From Acidobacteriaceae bacterium (GTDB lineage: Bacteria > Acidobacteriota > Terriglobia > Terriglobales > Acidobacteriaceae), in contig PLCO01000015.1 of the NCBI GenBank assembly GCA_003134815.1, forward strand, positions 76,107 through 140,106: a stretch of 64,000 nt of DNA, given 5' to 3'. The number at the start of each line of letters is the position of its first letter. Positions within the stretch are counted from its first letter, which is position 1. Of the stretch, positions 1 to 8,202 are shown piece by piece. The position numbers and the translations under genes were made by a program. Below the pieces are notes generated by a model, which did not search any database, was not told the origin of the DNA, and saw only the letters and a list, made by a program, of their open reading frames with translations.

Positions 1-689
1 AGATAATGTGCCGCCACGCTCTTCAGTGACAAGCCCTTGATGCGCTGCGCGCCCCAGTCCGCGCTGATTTGATCGCAGGTCACGCCCCACACCTTCTCGC
101 TGTACGACTTGTAAAACATCTCGTAGAGCTGCTTGCCGAAGCGGTTGATAAAGAAGTCCTCCAGCGTCCGCTCGGGGCGCCTCGGCCGCAACGTCGCCCA
201 CAGATAGCTGCACCCGCAGCGGATCGTCCGAATCAGGCCCATGGTCATCAGCGTCCCTGCCGTCAAGCGAATTGGATAATCGAAAAAGCGGCGCAAAAAA
301 TAGATGCGGCTCTTGCGCTGGCGCACCAGCATCACTCGATCCTGGACATTGGGATCGGCCTTCGACGGCGCCGCCGGAATTCCACGCTGATGCCCGCGGT
401 AACGCAACTCGCCTGGCTCCTCGCCGCCGGCCTCAATCGGTAGAACATCGAGCCACCACTGCATCACGCGGTCGGACTTTGAGAAAAATCGGTGCCCGCC
501 GATGTCCATGCGATTTCCGTTGTACACAACCGTCCGCGACAATCCGCCGACGCTGTGGCTGCTCTCGAGAATGATGGGTTTGATACCGGATCGGCGAATC
601 AATTCGATGCCGGCTGTCAGTCCGGCCGGCCCTGCGCCAATAATGATCGCCGTACGCTGATTCACCTGCGTCTCCATTTGCGCTTTCAT
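1..689 (-). CDS. FAD-dependent oxidoreductase (amine oxidase / UDP-galactopyranose mutase-like), C-terminus off the window
   Basis: Translating the minus strand from the ATG at 687-689 gives an open frame that runs off the left edge, about 229 residues. Residues ~13-30 form a Rossmann dinucleotide fold with GAGPAGL, followed by an ESS and a GGLSRTV segment and then GGHRFFSK, typical of the HemY/COG1232 and UDP-galactopyranose-mutase-like flavoproteins found in polysaccharide loci. A second in-frame ATG lies at 677. It starts 51 bp after the ABC transporter gene on the same strand, so the two are probably cotranscribed from the array promoter near 2600. The exact substrate cannot be told: sugar-nucleotide mutase and desaturase-type oxidase are both possible. 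Confidence 0.8.
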   Translation of the reverse strand, partial: MKAQMETQVNQRTAIIIGAGPAGLTAGIELIRRSGIKPIILESSHSVGGLSRTVVYNGNRMDIGGHRFFSKSDRVMQWWLDVLPIEAGGEEPGELRYRGHQRGIPAAPSKADPNVQDRVMLVRQRKSRIYFLRRFFDYPIRLTAGTLMTMGLIRTIRCGCSYLWATLRPRRPERTLEDFFINRFGKQLYEMFYKSYSEKVWGVTCDQISADWGAQRIKGLSLKSVAAHY

Positions 690-739
690 CTGCACGTTCA
701 GCTGTATTGCTCGAAATTCGCCGCCACCACGAACGTCCT

Positions 740-2563
740 TCATCGCGCGCCACTCGCAACCGCGTCCACCACCGCTTCGGCCGCAGAAACGTGTGCAGAA
801 ACATGCGCCGCCATACCTGGCTCGAAGATTTTCGGATGATCCTCTGCCGCTTCCCGGAGGGTGGAATCCCGTTCTTCCACCAGAACGCCGCCTTGAATTC
901 GATAGACACGCTGAGCGAAAAATCGCGCTTGCCGGCGATGCGTCACCAGGATCATAGCCATTCCCATTGCGCCAAGATTCATCAGCACTTGCCGCTCGTT
1001 CTCCTCATCCATTGCCGATGTCGCTTCGTCCAGCAGAAGAAGTTGGCTCCCGCGCAAAATAGCTCTTGCCAGGCCGAGCCGTTGCCGCTCACCGCCGGAG
1101 AATAGTGCCCCGTCGTCGCCAACTCTCGTTTCAAGCCCGCGCGACAACGCGGCCACAAAATCCTCAAGCCTCGCCGCTGCGAGCGCTCGTCGCAGTTCTT
1201 CATCGCTTCTCGACGGAAGCCCAAAGAGCAGATTCTCCCGAATGGTGTCGTCGAGCAGCGGTACCTCCTGCGGCACATATGCCACCGCTGAACGGTCAAC
1301 GCGCACCATGCCGCTATCCGGCAGAGAGATTCCCGCAATCAGATTGAGCAGAGTCGTTTTGCCTTCGCCCGACGGGCCGTGCAACACGACTGTCTCGCCC
1401 GGACTGACAACGAGATTGATCCCGCGCAAAAACGACGTCTGCCGGTCGAACGAGAAGAACACGTCTTTCAGTTGCAAAATAAACCCTGAAACGGGAAGGA
1501 GGGCCGGCGCCGGCGTCATTCGGTATTCGCGGCACTCCTCCAACTCCGTGCCGATCATCCGCACATTTTCGAACGAGCTTTCCATTTGTCCGGCAATAAG
1601 CGAAATCTGGCTCACCAAAGGCAGCAGCCGCCGGGAAAGAACAAAATAGAACGCGAGCAGCGAAAGCAGCCGGCTGGTGTCGCCGTGCATCATCTCAGCG
1701 GCTACAATCAAGCCGAGAAAAATCAGCATTGTTCCCTGGTCGGCGAAGCTCCGCGCAACCTGGGGCAGCAGCACGGCGCTGCGGTTGCCCGCCCCGAACT
1801 TGTCCGCTAACCGGTGAATGCGGTCGCGAAAGTAGGCCAGATTCCGGTAGGTGCGAATCTCCTTGCCTGAGCGCAGCATGTCGGCAATCGTTCGTTGCAG
1901 CGCCGCTTGAGCCGTTTCGCGCTTTAGCGCAGCCTGCTGTACCCTTTTGCGAATGATGAGCCGATGCGCGAAATAAAATGCGGCGAGAGTGCACGCAAAA
2001 CCCAGAGCAGCGAGCGAACTCTGATAGAAGCAAGCCACGGTCATTGCGGCAACAATCACGCCGCCGGAAACAAGCTCGATGCATCGATGGTAAAAATCGG
2101 CAGCTTCGCGCGTCGTGTGCAGTGCCCGGCTGGTGAGTTCGCTCCGATTCCGCGCCGCGAGGTGGTTCCAATCCATTTCGTTATAACCCTGAGTCAGTCG
2201 CAGCAGAAAGTCCGTATGCAGGCCTTGAATGTAACCAGAGGCCAGCCGTGACGACACAATATCAATGGCTGTCCGAACCACGACCAGAGCCGATGTCAGC
2301 AGAGCCGCATCGAGAGTTGTGATGGGCGTTCGCAAGAAGCTGTGTGCTGGCGCGTGGCCCTGCACCAGCAGAAATAGGACATACATCGCAACGGCCAGCG
2401 CAAGATCGCAAAAACCCACGGCGCTCCGCGCGGCCGAGAGCCATACGAATAAAGCAGCCTGGCGCTCGCTGAGCAGCCTTAGGGCGACGCACCACGTTCC
2501 CTTCACCGCGGGGTGAGCCTCGGCATGGCGAGTCTCGACTTGCGCACTTTGGGCGACTGCCAC
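740..2563 (-). CDS. ABC transporter, fused permease and ATPase (exporter type)
   Basis: A 607-residue half-transporter. The N-terminal ~320 residues hold hydrophobic segments of an exporter-type membrane domain (for example near residues 45-70, 155-190 and 275-295). The ATPase domain follows with Walker [10 protein letters not shown], signature [15 protein letters not shown], Walker [15 protein letters not shown] and the H-loop ILVTHRR, all intact. No C39 peptidase domain is present, so it is not a bacteriocin-type processing exporter. The C-terminal tail carries a short duplication ([13 protein letters not shown]). It likely exports a lipid-linked or small-molecule product of this locus; the cargo is unknown. 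It is the first gene downstream of array promoter P1. Confidence 0.93.
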   Translation of the reverse strand: MAVAQSAQVETRHAEAHPAVKGTWCVALRLLSERQAALFVWLSAARSAVGFCDLALAVAMYVLFLLVQGHAPAHSFLRTPITTLDAALLTSALVVVRTAIDIVSSRLASGYIQGLHTDFLLRLTQGYNEMDWNHLAARNRSELTSRALHTTREAADFYHRCIELVSGGVIVAAMTVACFYQSSLAALGFACTLAAFYFAHRLIIRKRVQQAALKRETAQAALQRTIADMLRSGKEIRTYRNLAYFRDRIHRLADKFGAGNRSAVLLPQVARSFADQGTMLIFLGLIVAAEMMHGDTSRLLSLLAFYFVLSRRLLPLVSQISLIAGQMESSFENVRMIGTELEECREYRMTPAPALLPVSGFILQLKDVFFSFDRQTSFLRGINLVVSPGETVVLHGPSGEGKTTLLNLIAGISLPDSGMVRVDRSAVAYVPQEVPLLDDTIRENLLFGLPSRSDEELRRALAAARLEDFVAALSRGLETRVGDDGALFSGGERQRLGLARAILRGSQLLLLDEATSAMDEENERQVLMNLGAMGMAMILVTHRRQARFFAQRVYRIQGGVLVEERDSTLREAAEDHPKIFEPGMAAHVSAHVSAAEAVVDAVASGAR

Positions 2564-2599
2564 TCGTCTTAGGCTCCTCTCGCGTTTAGAGTCGCTTTT

Positions 2600-2664
2600 A
2601 GAGTAGAGACCGGCAGAGACTTCAGTTGTCAGAGGGCGGTCGTTCCATTGTCAGGGGATTGTCA
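2600..2664 (-). promoter_or_regulatory. Array promoter P1 (11-bp phased TGACAA repeats) for the ABC transporter gene
   Basis: Read on the minus strand: TGACAA at 2664-2659 and 2653-2648, a degenerate CGACCG at 2642-2637, and TGACAA at 2631-2626. All start at 11-bp steps. After 20 bp comes TACTCT (2605-2600), a -10-like box. The predicted transcript would start near 2592 and reach the ATG at 2563 after about 29 nt. Direct hexamer repeats at 11-bp steps are the signature of OmpR/PhoB-family regulators. Confidence 0.7.
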
Positions 2665-2721
2665 GGTCACTCCTTCCACGCATGACCCTCGAATGCGAGC
2701 TTTGAGGCGCCGCGCCTTACG

Positions 2722-2786
2722 AAACAATCTGATGACAACCTTGAGACGCTCCCGTGACACGCCGCTCCAATGGCATACGTAACCTG
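2722..2786 (+). promoter_or_regulatory. Array promoter P2 for the cytochrome c / cupredoxin operon
   Basis: On the plus strand, hexamers at 11-bp steps: AAACAA (2722), TGACAA (2733), AGACGC (2744) and TGACAC (2755-2760). A spacer of 20 bp leads to TAACCT (2781-2786). P2 is divergent from P1 in the same intergenic region. The first gene downstream begins at 2937, giving an unusually long leader of about 140 nt. Confidence 0.62.
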
Positions 2787-2936
2787 ATCTCAACTCGTAC
2801 CGGCTCAAGGCTGAGCAACGCCGGCAGCCGGCCCGGTCACTTGAATCGGCCGACTGAATCCCCTGTTGATCGCGGCGTCACTTGCGGCGCTCAGGCAAGC
2901 CGGGATTCGATTCCGGGATTCGACCAAGGAGCATCG

Positions 2937-3269
2937 ATGAAGCGCGTGGCAAAGATAATCACCCAGATATTTAACGGTTGCATCATCGCACTTTGCATGA
3001 TGCCTGTGGCATCGGCAGCTATAGCCCAGGCGAGCCAGGCGAATGGCGCGCCGCCGCAAACGCCACCGGCAAAAGACGCTCATCAAAAATCTGGGGCAAC
3101 AAACTCCGATCGCGGGGAGCAGGTCTTCCACCAGAACTGCTACCGCTGCCATCAGGAGCCCAGGGGATTCTCGCCCAGCGTCTCGGGAACCATTGCCAAA
3201 CACATGCGTGTACGCGCCAGCCTCAGTGACGAGGACTATAAGGCGCTACTAAAATTTCTGAATCCGTAA
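2937..3269 (+). CDS. Small secreted c-type cytochrome
   Basis: A 110-residue protein starting at ATG 2937, preceded by AAGGAG at 2926-2931. A longer frame upstream would begin before the predicted transcript start and is not used. An N-terminal signal peptide (residues ~1-30, hydrophobic core CIIALCMMPVASAAIA) is followed by a linker rich in Pro/Ala and a single heme-binding CYRCH motif near residue 64. The C-terminal half is short, so this is a minimal monoheme cytochrome. A plausible axial methionine follows in the KHMRVRA segment, though this assignment is uncertain. It is the first gene of a three-gene redox cassette. Confidence 0.85.
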   Translation: MKRVAKIITQIFNGCIIALCMMPVASAAIAQASQANGAPPQTPPAKDAHQKSGATNSDRGEQVFHQNCYRCHQEPRGFSPSVSGTIAKHMRVRASLSDEDYKALLKFLNP

Positions 3270-3369
3270 CTAACATCGTTCCGCAGCCAGCAAAGGGAGA
3301 TTCCAGGTGACTTCATCCAGGCAATTGTGCAGCCAGCCAAATCCACGAGCAAATTCGCGAGGTCGAATA

Positions 3370-3729
3370 ATGTCAAGGGCACGCTTTCTGATTTGTGCCG
3401 CCACGGTTGCGGCAGCCATGCTGGCTTCTCCGCTTGCCTGGTCTCAGGCTAAGCCGCAGCGGATTGAGATTTCCGCAAAACGATTTTCCTATTCGCCCGG
3501 TGAGATCACTGTGAAAAAGGGTCAGCCGGTTACGATCGTTCTCAAAAGTCAGGATGTCGCGCACGGCTTGCGTTTGCGAGATTTCGGAGTGAACATTAGG
3601 GTCAAAGCCGGAGGCACCGGTGAGGCGACGTTTACTCCCGATAAGGTGGGGGATTTCACCGGCCATTGTTCGGTTTTTTGCGGATCGGGCCACGGTTCCA
3701 TGACCTTCACAGTGCACGTGGTGGCATAA
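3370..3729 (+). CDS. Secreted cupredoxin with a CuA-type copper site
   Basis: A 119-residue protein with a signal peptide (residues ~1-27, ending ASPLAWSQ). The mature part is a cupredoxin fold of about 92 residues. Its C-terminal HCSVFCGSGHGSM matches the binuclear CuA site pattern C-x3-C-x3-H-x2-M of cytochrome c oxidase subunit II, and an upstream His (DVAHGL) can supply the other ligand. No membrane hairpin or oxidase subunit I is nearby, so it is a free CuA domain. A GTG at 3307 with AGGGAGA upstream is an alternative start; ATG 3370 was chosen because the signal peptide then begins at once. Confidence 0.85.
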   Translation: MSRARFLICAATVAAAMLASPLAWSQAKPQRIEISAKRFSYSPGEITVKKGQPVTIVLKSQDVAHGLRLRDFGVNIRVKAGGTGEATFTPDKVGDFTGHCSVFCGSGHGSMTFTVHVVA

Positions 3730-4215
3730 ATGCGCGGTTTCGCAATCGCCGCCGGAGCCATGCTGCTGGCGGGCCTTGCTCTGGTGAGTCTCGCCGGATG
3801 CAAAGCCAAGCCGCCCGGAAAATTTGAGACCGCAACCGTGCACTTTGCCGAGCATCATTTTCTGGTTGGCAACAAGAAAGAGAAGAATCCGCTGCCGCCT
3901 TCGCCAGACACGCTGGCAGACGGCAAGGAGGCCTTCTCCCACTATTGTGTTGCCTGCCACGGAATGGACGGACAGAACACCGGCGTCCCTTTTGCCGATC
4001 GCATCTCGCCGCCCATCCCCTCGCTCGCTTCACCGGATGTGCAGAGCTATACCGATGGCCAACTCAAGTGGATCCTCGACAACGGCATCTGGCCATCGGG
4101 AATGCCTGGCTCCAAAGGCACGCTCAGCGACGACGAGCTCTGGTCGATCGTCGCCTATCTGCGCCACCTGCCTCCGGGGGGCAGTCAGGGCGTTCCGGAT
4201 ATGTATACGCACTGA
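3730..4215 (+). CDS. Lipoprotein c-type cytochrome
   Basis: A 161-residue protein whose ATG directly follows the stop of the CuA gene, so translation is coupled. The N-terminal signal ends in a lipobox (LVSLAGC, Cys at residue ~24), so the protein is likely anchored to a membrane by lipid. The heme site is CVACH near residue 73. GIWPSGMPGS near residue 125 provides the likely axial Met. The C-terminal helix DDELWSIVAYLRHL is typical of the class I cytochrome c fold. With the small cytochrome and CuA protein before it, it forms a periplasmic electron-transfer set; the terminal acceptor is not encoded here. Confidence 0.9.
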   Translation: MRGFAIAAGAMLLAGLALVSLAGCKAKPPGKFETATVHFAEHHFLVGNKKEKNPLPPSPDTLADGKEAFSHYCVACHGMDGQNTGVPFADRISPPIPSLASPDVQSYTDGQLKWILDNGIWPSGMPGSKGTLSDDELWSIVAYLRHLPPGGSQGVPDMYTH

Positions 4216-4218
4216 GCG

Positions 4219-5508
4219 TTGGAATCATCACTGACTGCGCAAAAAGCTATGAACGCAGAAGGCATTTTCGACCACGCCGTGAGCTTTGAACGGTCCGAGA
4301 CCCGGGGCTTGGCGTTCGCCCTCGGATTCTTTTTCTCATTCCGCCTTTCCATCGTAATGATCTCAGTGCGGCTGCTCGGAGTTGAGCCAGGCACTGGCAG
4401 CGCGCTGAGCCTGGGCCTCGATCTGATGCTGTTAGGCATAATCTGTTTTAGCTCGCTCGGCAGCCAGCAGCAATCGGTTCGATCAATTCTTCGGCTCACA
4501 GCGGTTCGATGGGCTCTCCAGTACGTTGTCTTCGCTGGCCTGAGCTTGACGTGGAGTGAATCAGCATCGCTGCCTCATTCCATCGCCTACTGGCTTGGAT
4601 TGGTCGTTGACGTCTCCAATGTTGTCTTGCTGCTGCGCGGCGAATCCGCGCAGGACAATGCTGCGGCTATGCTGAGCGGGTTCATTTGGAGTAGTTGCTT
4701 TCTTGCGCTGGTCGCGTGGATAATGCCGGGCCAGGCCGATTTGCGGCTTGGAGACGAACAGTTTTTCAATACCAATGAGATTGGCAGTCTTTGCGCAATG
4801 GCGCTCTTCTTCGCTCAATATCTTACCCGGCATAATCAAGGGACTTGGCGATTCGCGAAGTTCTTGCTCTTCGTCACTTTGATTCGCAGCTTGAGCAAAG
4901 GCACGATCATTGCGTTTCTGGTTGGCCAGGCGTTCCTGCTCGTTATGGACAGATCGATGCGCCGGAAGACGAAGATTCTCCTTCTATCCTCAGCGCTTTT
5001 GCTCATCGGAGCGTTCTGGGGACTGTTCGAAGCCTATTACGATGTCTACACAACAGCCGGCAATCAGGCCGAGACGTTTACTGGCCGCACCGCGATTTGG
5101 CTCTATATTCTAGGCGCAACCTTCGACCATCCCTGGACCCTCTGGGTCGGCCATGGATTCGATTCATGGTGGAAGGTCGTGTCGCCGTTCGGCAGCGAGA
5201 TGTTTGAGGCCCGGCACGCTGAAAACGAAATCCTGCAGCAGTTCTACGCATTCGGAGTTGTCGGTGTCGCCCTGCTCCTTGGAATCTACGGGAGCCTTTT
5301 CCGCCAACTGCGCAAGCTCCAGCGAGGCCCAACCAGGGTACTGCTTCTCTCCATGCTGATTTTCGTTCTTGTGCGCGGATTGGCAGTGGCCGATGCATTC
5401 GATCTACTGCTTCCGTTGTGGTCCATCATCTTCGTGAGCGTGGTTGTAAACCGTGAGATCGCTGACAATCGCAGCATCGAAGCATCTGAAATTGTCATCC
5501 CTTTGTAA
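4219..5508 (+). CDS. O-antigen ligase / Wzy-like polymerase family membrane protein
   Basis: About 429 residues with ten or more hydrophobic segments and a larger polar loop around residues 270-340 (AYYDVYTTAGNQAETFTGRTAIW ... GHGFDSWW). Such a loop with GR-x-x-IW and GHG is the hallmark of the Wzy_C/O-antigen ligase family. The reading frame opens with TTG at 4219, 3 bp after the cytochrome gene; an in-frame ATG at 4249 (MNAEGIF) is the more conventional start. Given WbaP, Wzx, Wza-like and Wzz-like proteins further on, the likely role is polymerising lipid-linked repeat units in the periplasm, rather than lipid A ligation. Confidence 0.85.
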   Translation: MESSLTAQKAMNAEGIFDHAVSFERSETRGLAFALGFFFSFRLSIVMISVRLLGVEPGTGSALSLGLDLMLLGIICFSSLGSQQQSVRSILRLTAVRWALQYVVFAGLSLTWSESASLPHSIAYWLGLVVDVSNVVLLLRGESAQDNAAAMLSGFIWSSCFLALVAWIMPGQADLRLGDEQFFNTNEIGSLCAMALFFAQYLTRHNQGTWRFAKFLLFVTLIRSLSKGTIIAFLVGQAFLLVMDRSMRRKTKILLLSSALLLIGAFWGLFEAYYDVYTTAGNQAETFTGRTAIWLYILGATFDHPWTLWVGHGFDSWWKVVSPFGSEMFEARHAENEILQQFYAFGVVGVALLLGIYGSLFRQLRKLQRGPTRVLLLSMLIFVLVRGLAVADAFDLLLPLWSIIFVSVVVNREIADNRSIEASEIVIPL

Positions 5509-5547
5509 CTTCTCGCCAATCTTTAGCCTTATCCTCCGTCGAATCGA

Positions 5548-5559
5548 TGACAATTGTCC
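5548..5559. promoter_or_regulatory. Near-perfect inverted repeat TGACAATTGTCC upstream of the response regulator gene
   Basis: The hexamer of the array promoters appears here as an inverted pair (TGACAA then TTGTCC), centred 45 bp before the response regulator ATG. No 11-bp phased copies accompany it and no -10 box sits at the standard distance. It may be an autoregulatory site of different geometry, or chance. Confidence 0.35.
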
Positions 5560-5597
5560 GTGAAGGGGCCAGCAGGGGTGTTAAAGGGGTCTAAGAT

Positions 5598-6335
5598 ATG
5601 GTTAACGTTATGGAACTGGTACCGGAAACGCACAGCGGGATTGCGCCGTCGGTAAATCTCGGCTCCATCCTGATCATCGAGGACGATGCTCGCATGCAGC
5701 GGACCCTCGAAAGAACCTTCGCGCAGGAGCACTACTCCACGTTGATCGCCGGCGACGGACAGATGGGTCTGGACTTATTCCGCAGCGAGCATCCCCTGGC
5801 GGTGGTCCTCGATCTGATTCTTCCCAATATCTCAGGCCGCGAATTGTGCAAGACCTTCAAGCAGCTCTCCAGCGAGACGCCCATCATCGTGCTCAGCGCC
5901 ATCAGCGAAGTCGCGGACAAAGTTCTCCTCCTCGAGCTCGGCGCCGATGACTACGTCACAAAGCCGTTCAGCCCGAGAGAACTGACCGCCCGCGTACAGG
6001 CAGCCATTCGCCGTCAGCGCAAGCCTGCCCTCCCCAGCACTTACCGCTTCGGCGATTGCGAAGTCGACTTCAAAAAGATGACCGTGCTTCGCGGCGGTGT
6101 TCCCGTTGTCCTCACCGCGCACGAATTTAAGCTCCTTAAGTACTTCACTGAGAATGCTGAGCGCGTTCTCACCCGCGACGTTCTCTTAAATGAAGTGTGG
6201 GGATACAACTTCTACCCCACCACGCGAACCGTCGATAATCAGATCCTGAAGTTGCGCCAGAAGCTTGAGCAGGACCCGGCAAATCCCACCCATTTGCTCA
6301 CTATCTACGGCGCAGGATATAAATTTGTCCCATGA
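5598..6335 (+). CDS. OmpR/PhoB-family response regulator
   Basis: A 245-residue two-domain regulator. Receiver domain, residues ~22-140: acidic pocket E28/D29/D30, phospho-acceptor D72 (AVVLDLILP), and K122 in YVTKPFS. Winged-helix DNA-binding domain, residues ~148-245, with the conserved LTAHEFKLLKYF, VLTRDVLLNEVWG and TRTVDNQILKLRQKLE segments and a terminal GAGYKFVP hairpin. All phosphotransfer residues are present. It lies just before its kinase gene. Members of this family bind direct repeats at 10-11-bp steps, so it is the best candidate to bind the TGACAA arrays in this locus; that link is inference. Confidence 0.95.
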   Translation: MVNVMELVPETHSGIAPSVNLGSILIIEDDARMQRTLERTFAQEHYSTLIAGDGQMGLDLFRSEHPLAVVLDLILPNISGRELCKTFKQLSSETPIIVLSAISEVADKVLLLELGADDYVTKPFSPRELTARVQAAIRRQRKPALPSTYRFGDCEVDFKKMTVLRGGVPVVLTAHEFKLLKYFTENAERVLTRDVLLNEVWGYNFYPTTRTVDNQILKLRQKLEQDPANPTHLLTIYGAGYKFVP

Positions 6336-6387
6336 AGAACTTCCTCGTCCGCCTGTCGCGAGCGAAGTTCCCACGGGAGTAGACCTC

Positions 6388-8202
6388 GTGCACGAGAAGC
6401 AAGGTGTAAGCACTCACGTTCTTCTCGTGGTGGCCATGGCCGTCATTATTGCGGTCGTCACCGGCCTCAGCCTGCTTCTCATCCGCCATCATCTGCGCAA
6501 TCAGGTCAAGGACGATCTCTCCCAGGATCTCCAGCACTCTGTCATTGCATTCCAGAATCTCCAGGCTGAAAGGCTGACGACCCTGGAGCGCGAGAATGCG
6601 CTGCTCTCCAGTTTGCCCACGCTGAAAGCTCTAATGACCAGCGGCGACGACCTCACCATCCAGAATGAGGGTGCCGATTTCTGGCGTCTTAGCGGAGCGG
6701 ATTTGTTCGTGCTGACTGACCCAAGTGGCCGCGTCGTGGCGGCATATGCCCGAAACTCCGGCGTTGACCCCGCTCTTCGCAATGGCGTTGTAACCCTGCT
6801 TCAATCGCCCGGCAAGCATTACCTCATCGATGGCGGATCGCTATATGCCTGCGCGTTGCGCCCGCTTTACTTCGGCAGCGATCAGGGGGGAACGCTTCTC
6901 GGCTATGTGGTCAGCGGCATCTCCATTGAGCGCACGGTGCGCGAGATCAGCCAGCCCACCAGCGCGGAAGCGGCGTTCCTCAGCGACGGTCAGATTCTGG
7001 CCAGCACGCTCGGCTCCGCCGCTCAGGCCAGCCTGGTTCGGCAATCGCCGTTGCTCGCGCAAACCGGTGGCTCCCCGGCAACGCTGCAACTTGGCAGCAC
7101 AACATTTCTCAGTTCCAGTGAGGATCTCTCGGCCCAATCCACGTTGCCCTTGCAGCTCGTCGTCATGCAATCGCTCGCGCCGGCCGAGCGCACCATCAGC
7201 GACATCAACCGCATGGTGCTGGTCGTCGGCCTCCTCGCTCTTCTCTCCGGCACCGCGCTCATGGTCGTCGTCTCCCGCCTCGTCACCCGTCCGCTTGAAG
7301 AGCTCTCCAGAAGCGTTCGCGCTTTTGGTTTGGGCGATCCCGGCCATCGTGTCCCTCGTCATGGCACTCAGGAGGTGCGTGCGCTCAGTACTTCCTTCTC
7401 CAGAATGAGAAGCGAAATCCAGAAAGCTAACCAGGCCGTCCTGGAATCCGAGCGCCTCGCGACCATCGGCCGCATGGCCAGTTCCGTCTCCCACGATCTG
7501 CGCCATTATCTCGCCGCAATTTACGCCAATGCGGAGTTTCTCGCCTCTGACCGTTTCTCCGTCAAAGAGCGCGCCGAAATCTTCGCCGAGATTCGCGCCG
7601 CCGTTGCCGGCACCACAGAGATGTTGGAGTCGTTGCTCATCTTTAGCCGCACCGGCGCAGGCGTAAGGCGTCAGCCGGAGTTGATGACCTCGCTGGTTGA
7701 AAAAGCCGCGGCCATGGTGCGAACCCATCCCGATGCCGAAGGCGTTAAGCTGGTGGCTCAATACACGTTGCCCTCTGAAACTGCGGCATCGGTGGATGGC
7801 AAGCAGATTGAAAGGGCCATCTCCAATCTGCTCCTCAACGCGTGTCAATCTGCGCGTTCGCTGGGCCCCCGGGCCAATGTCGCGGTAACTCTCGAAGCAC
7901 AGGAGCGTCAGATCCTTGTCAATGTAACTGACAACGGCCCCGGCGTCTCCCCAAATATTCGAAAGAGTCTCTTCGAGCCTTTCGTGAGCCAAGGCAAGCA
8001 AAAAGGCACCGGGCTTGGCCTGACCCTCGCACACTGCATCGCACTCGAACATGGGGGCGATGTCGTCTTGCTCAGTAGCCGGCCCGGCGAGACGATTTTT
8101 CAAATGAAGGTAGCGCGCGGTTTTCCGGCGCAGGACACGATGGATGCGCTGGGCGTCGAGCGTTACGAACAGGTGATCCCAGATGAAAATGTCCGCACAT
8201 AA
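6388..8202 (+). CDS. Membrane sensor histidine kinase
   Basis: About 604 residues from GTG 6388 (GGGAG 8 nt upstream); the open frame extends further up inside the regulator gene but without a good start. Order: TM helix ~9-30, periplasmic sensor region of about 230 residues, second TM (MVLVVGLLALLSGTALMVVV), HAMP linker, dimerisation helix with phospho-His H369 (SVSHDLRHYL), and an ATPase domain with NLLLNACQSA, VTDNGPGVS and GTGLGLTLAHC. It is cotranscribed with the OmpR-type regulator 52 bp upstream. The periplasmic part resembles a dCACHE-like double sensor by size, but the signal cannot be read from sequence. Confidence 0.93.
   Translation: MHEKQGVSTHVLLVVAMAVIIAVVTGLSLLLIRHHLRNQVKDDLSQDLQHSVIAFQNLQAERLTTLERENALLSSLPTLKALMTSGDDLTIQNEGADFWRLSGADLFVLTDPSGRVVAAYARNSGVDPALRNGVVTLLQSPGKHYLIDGGSLYACALRPLYFGSDQGGTLLGYVVSGISIERTVREISQPTSAEAAFLSDGQILASTLGSAAQASLVRQSPLLAQTGGSPATLQLGSTTFLSSSEDLSAQSTLPLQLVVMQSLAPAERTISDINRMVLVVGLLALLSGTALMVVVSRLVTRPLEELSRSVRAFGLGDPGHRVPRHGTQEVRALSTSFSRMRSEIQKANQAVLESERLATIGRMASSVSHDLRHYLAAIYANAEFLASDRFSVKERAEIFAEIRAAVAGTTEMLESLLIFSRTGAGVRRQPELMTSLVEKAAAMVRTHPDAEGVKLVAQYTLPSETAASVDGKQIERAISNLLLNACQSARSLGPRANVAVTLEAQERQILVNVTDNGPGVSPNIRKSLFEPFVSQGKQKGTGLGLTLAHCIALEHGGDVVLLSSRPGETIFQMKVARGFPAQDTMDALGVERYEQVIPDENVRT

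Noticed and set aside
2754..2936. N-terminal extension of the first cytochrome c
   Set aside because: It begins inside array P2, upstream of the predicted transcript start, and a signal peptide with a good ribosome site begins at 2937.
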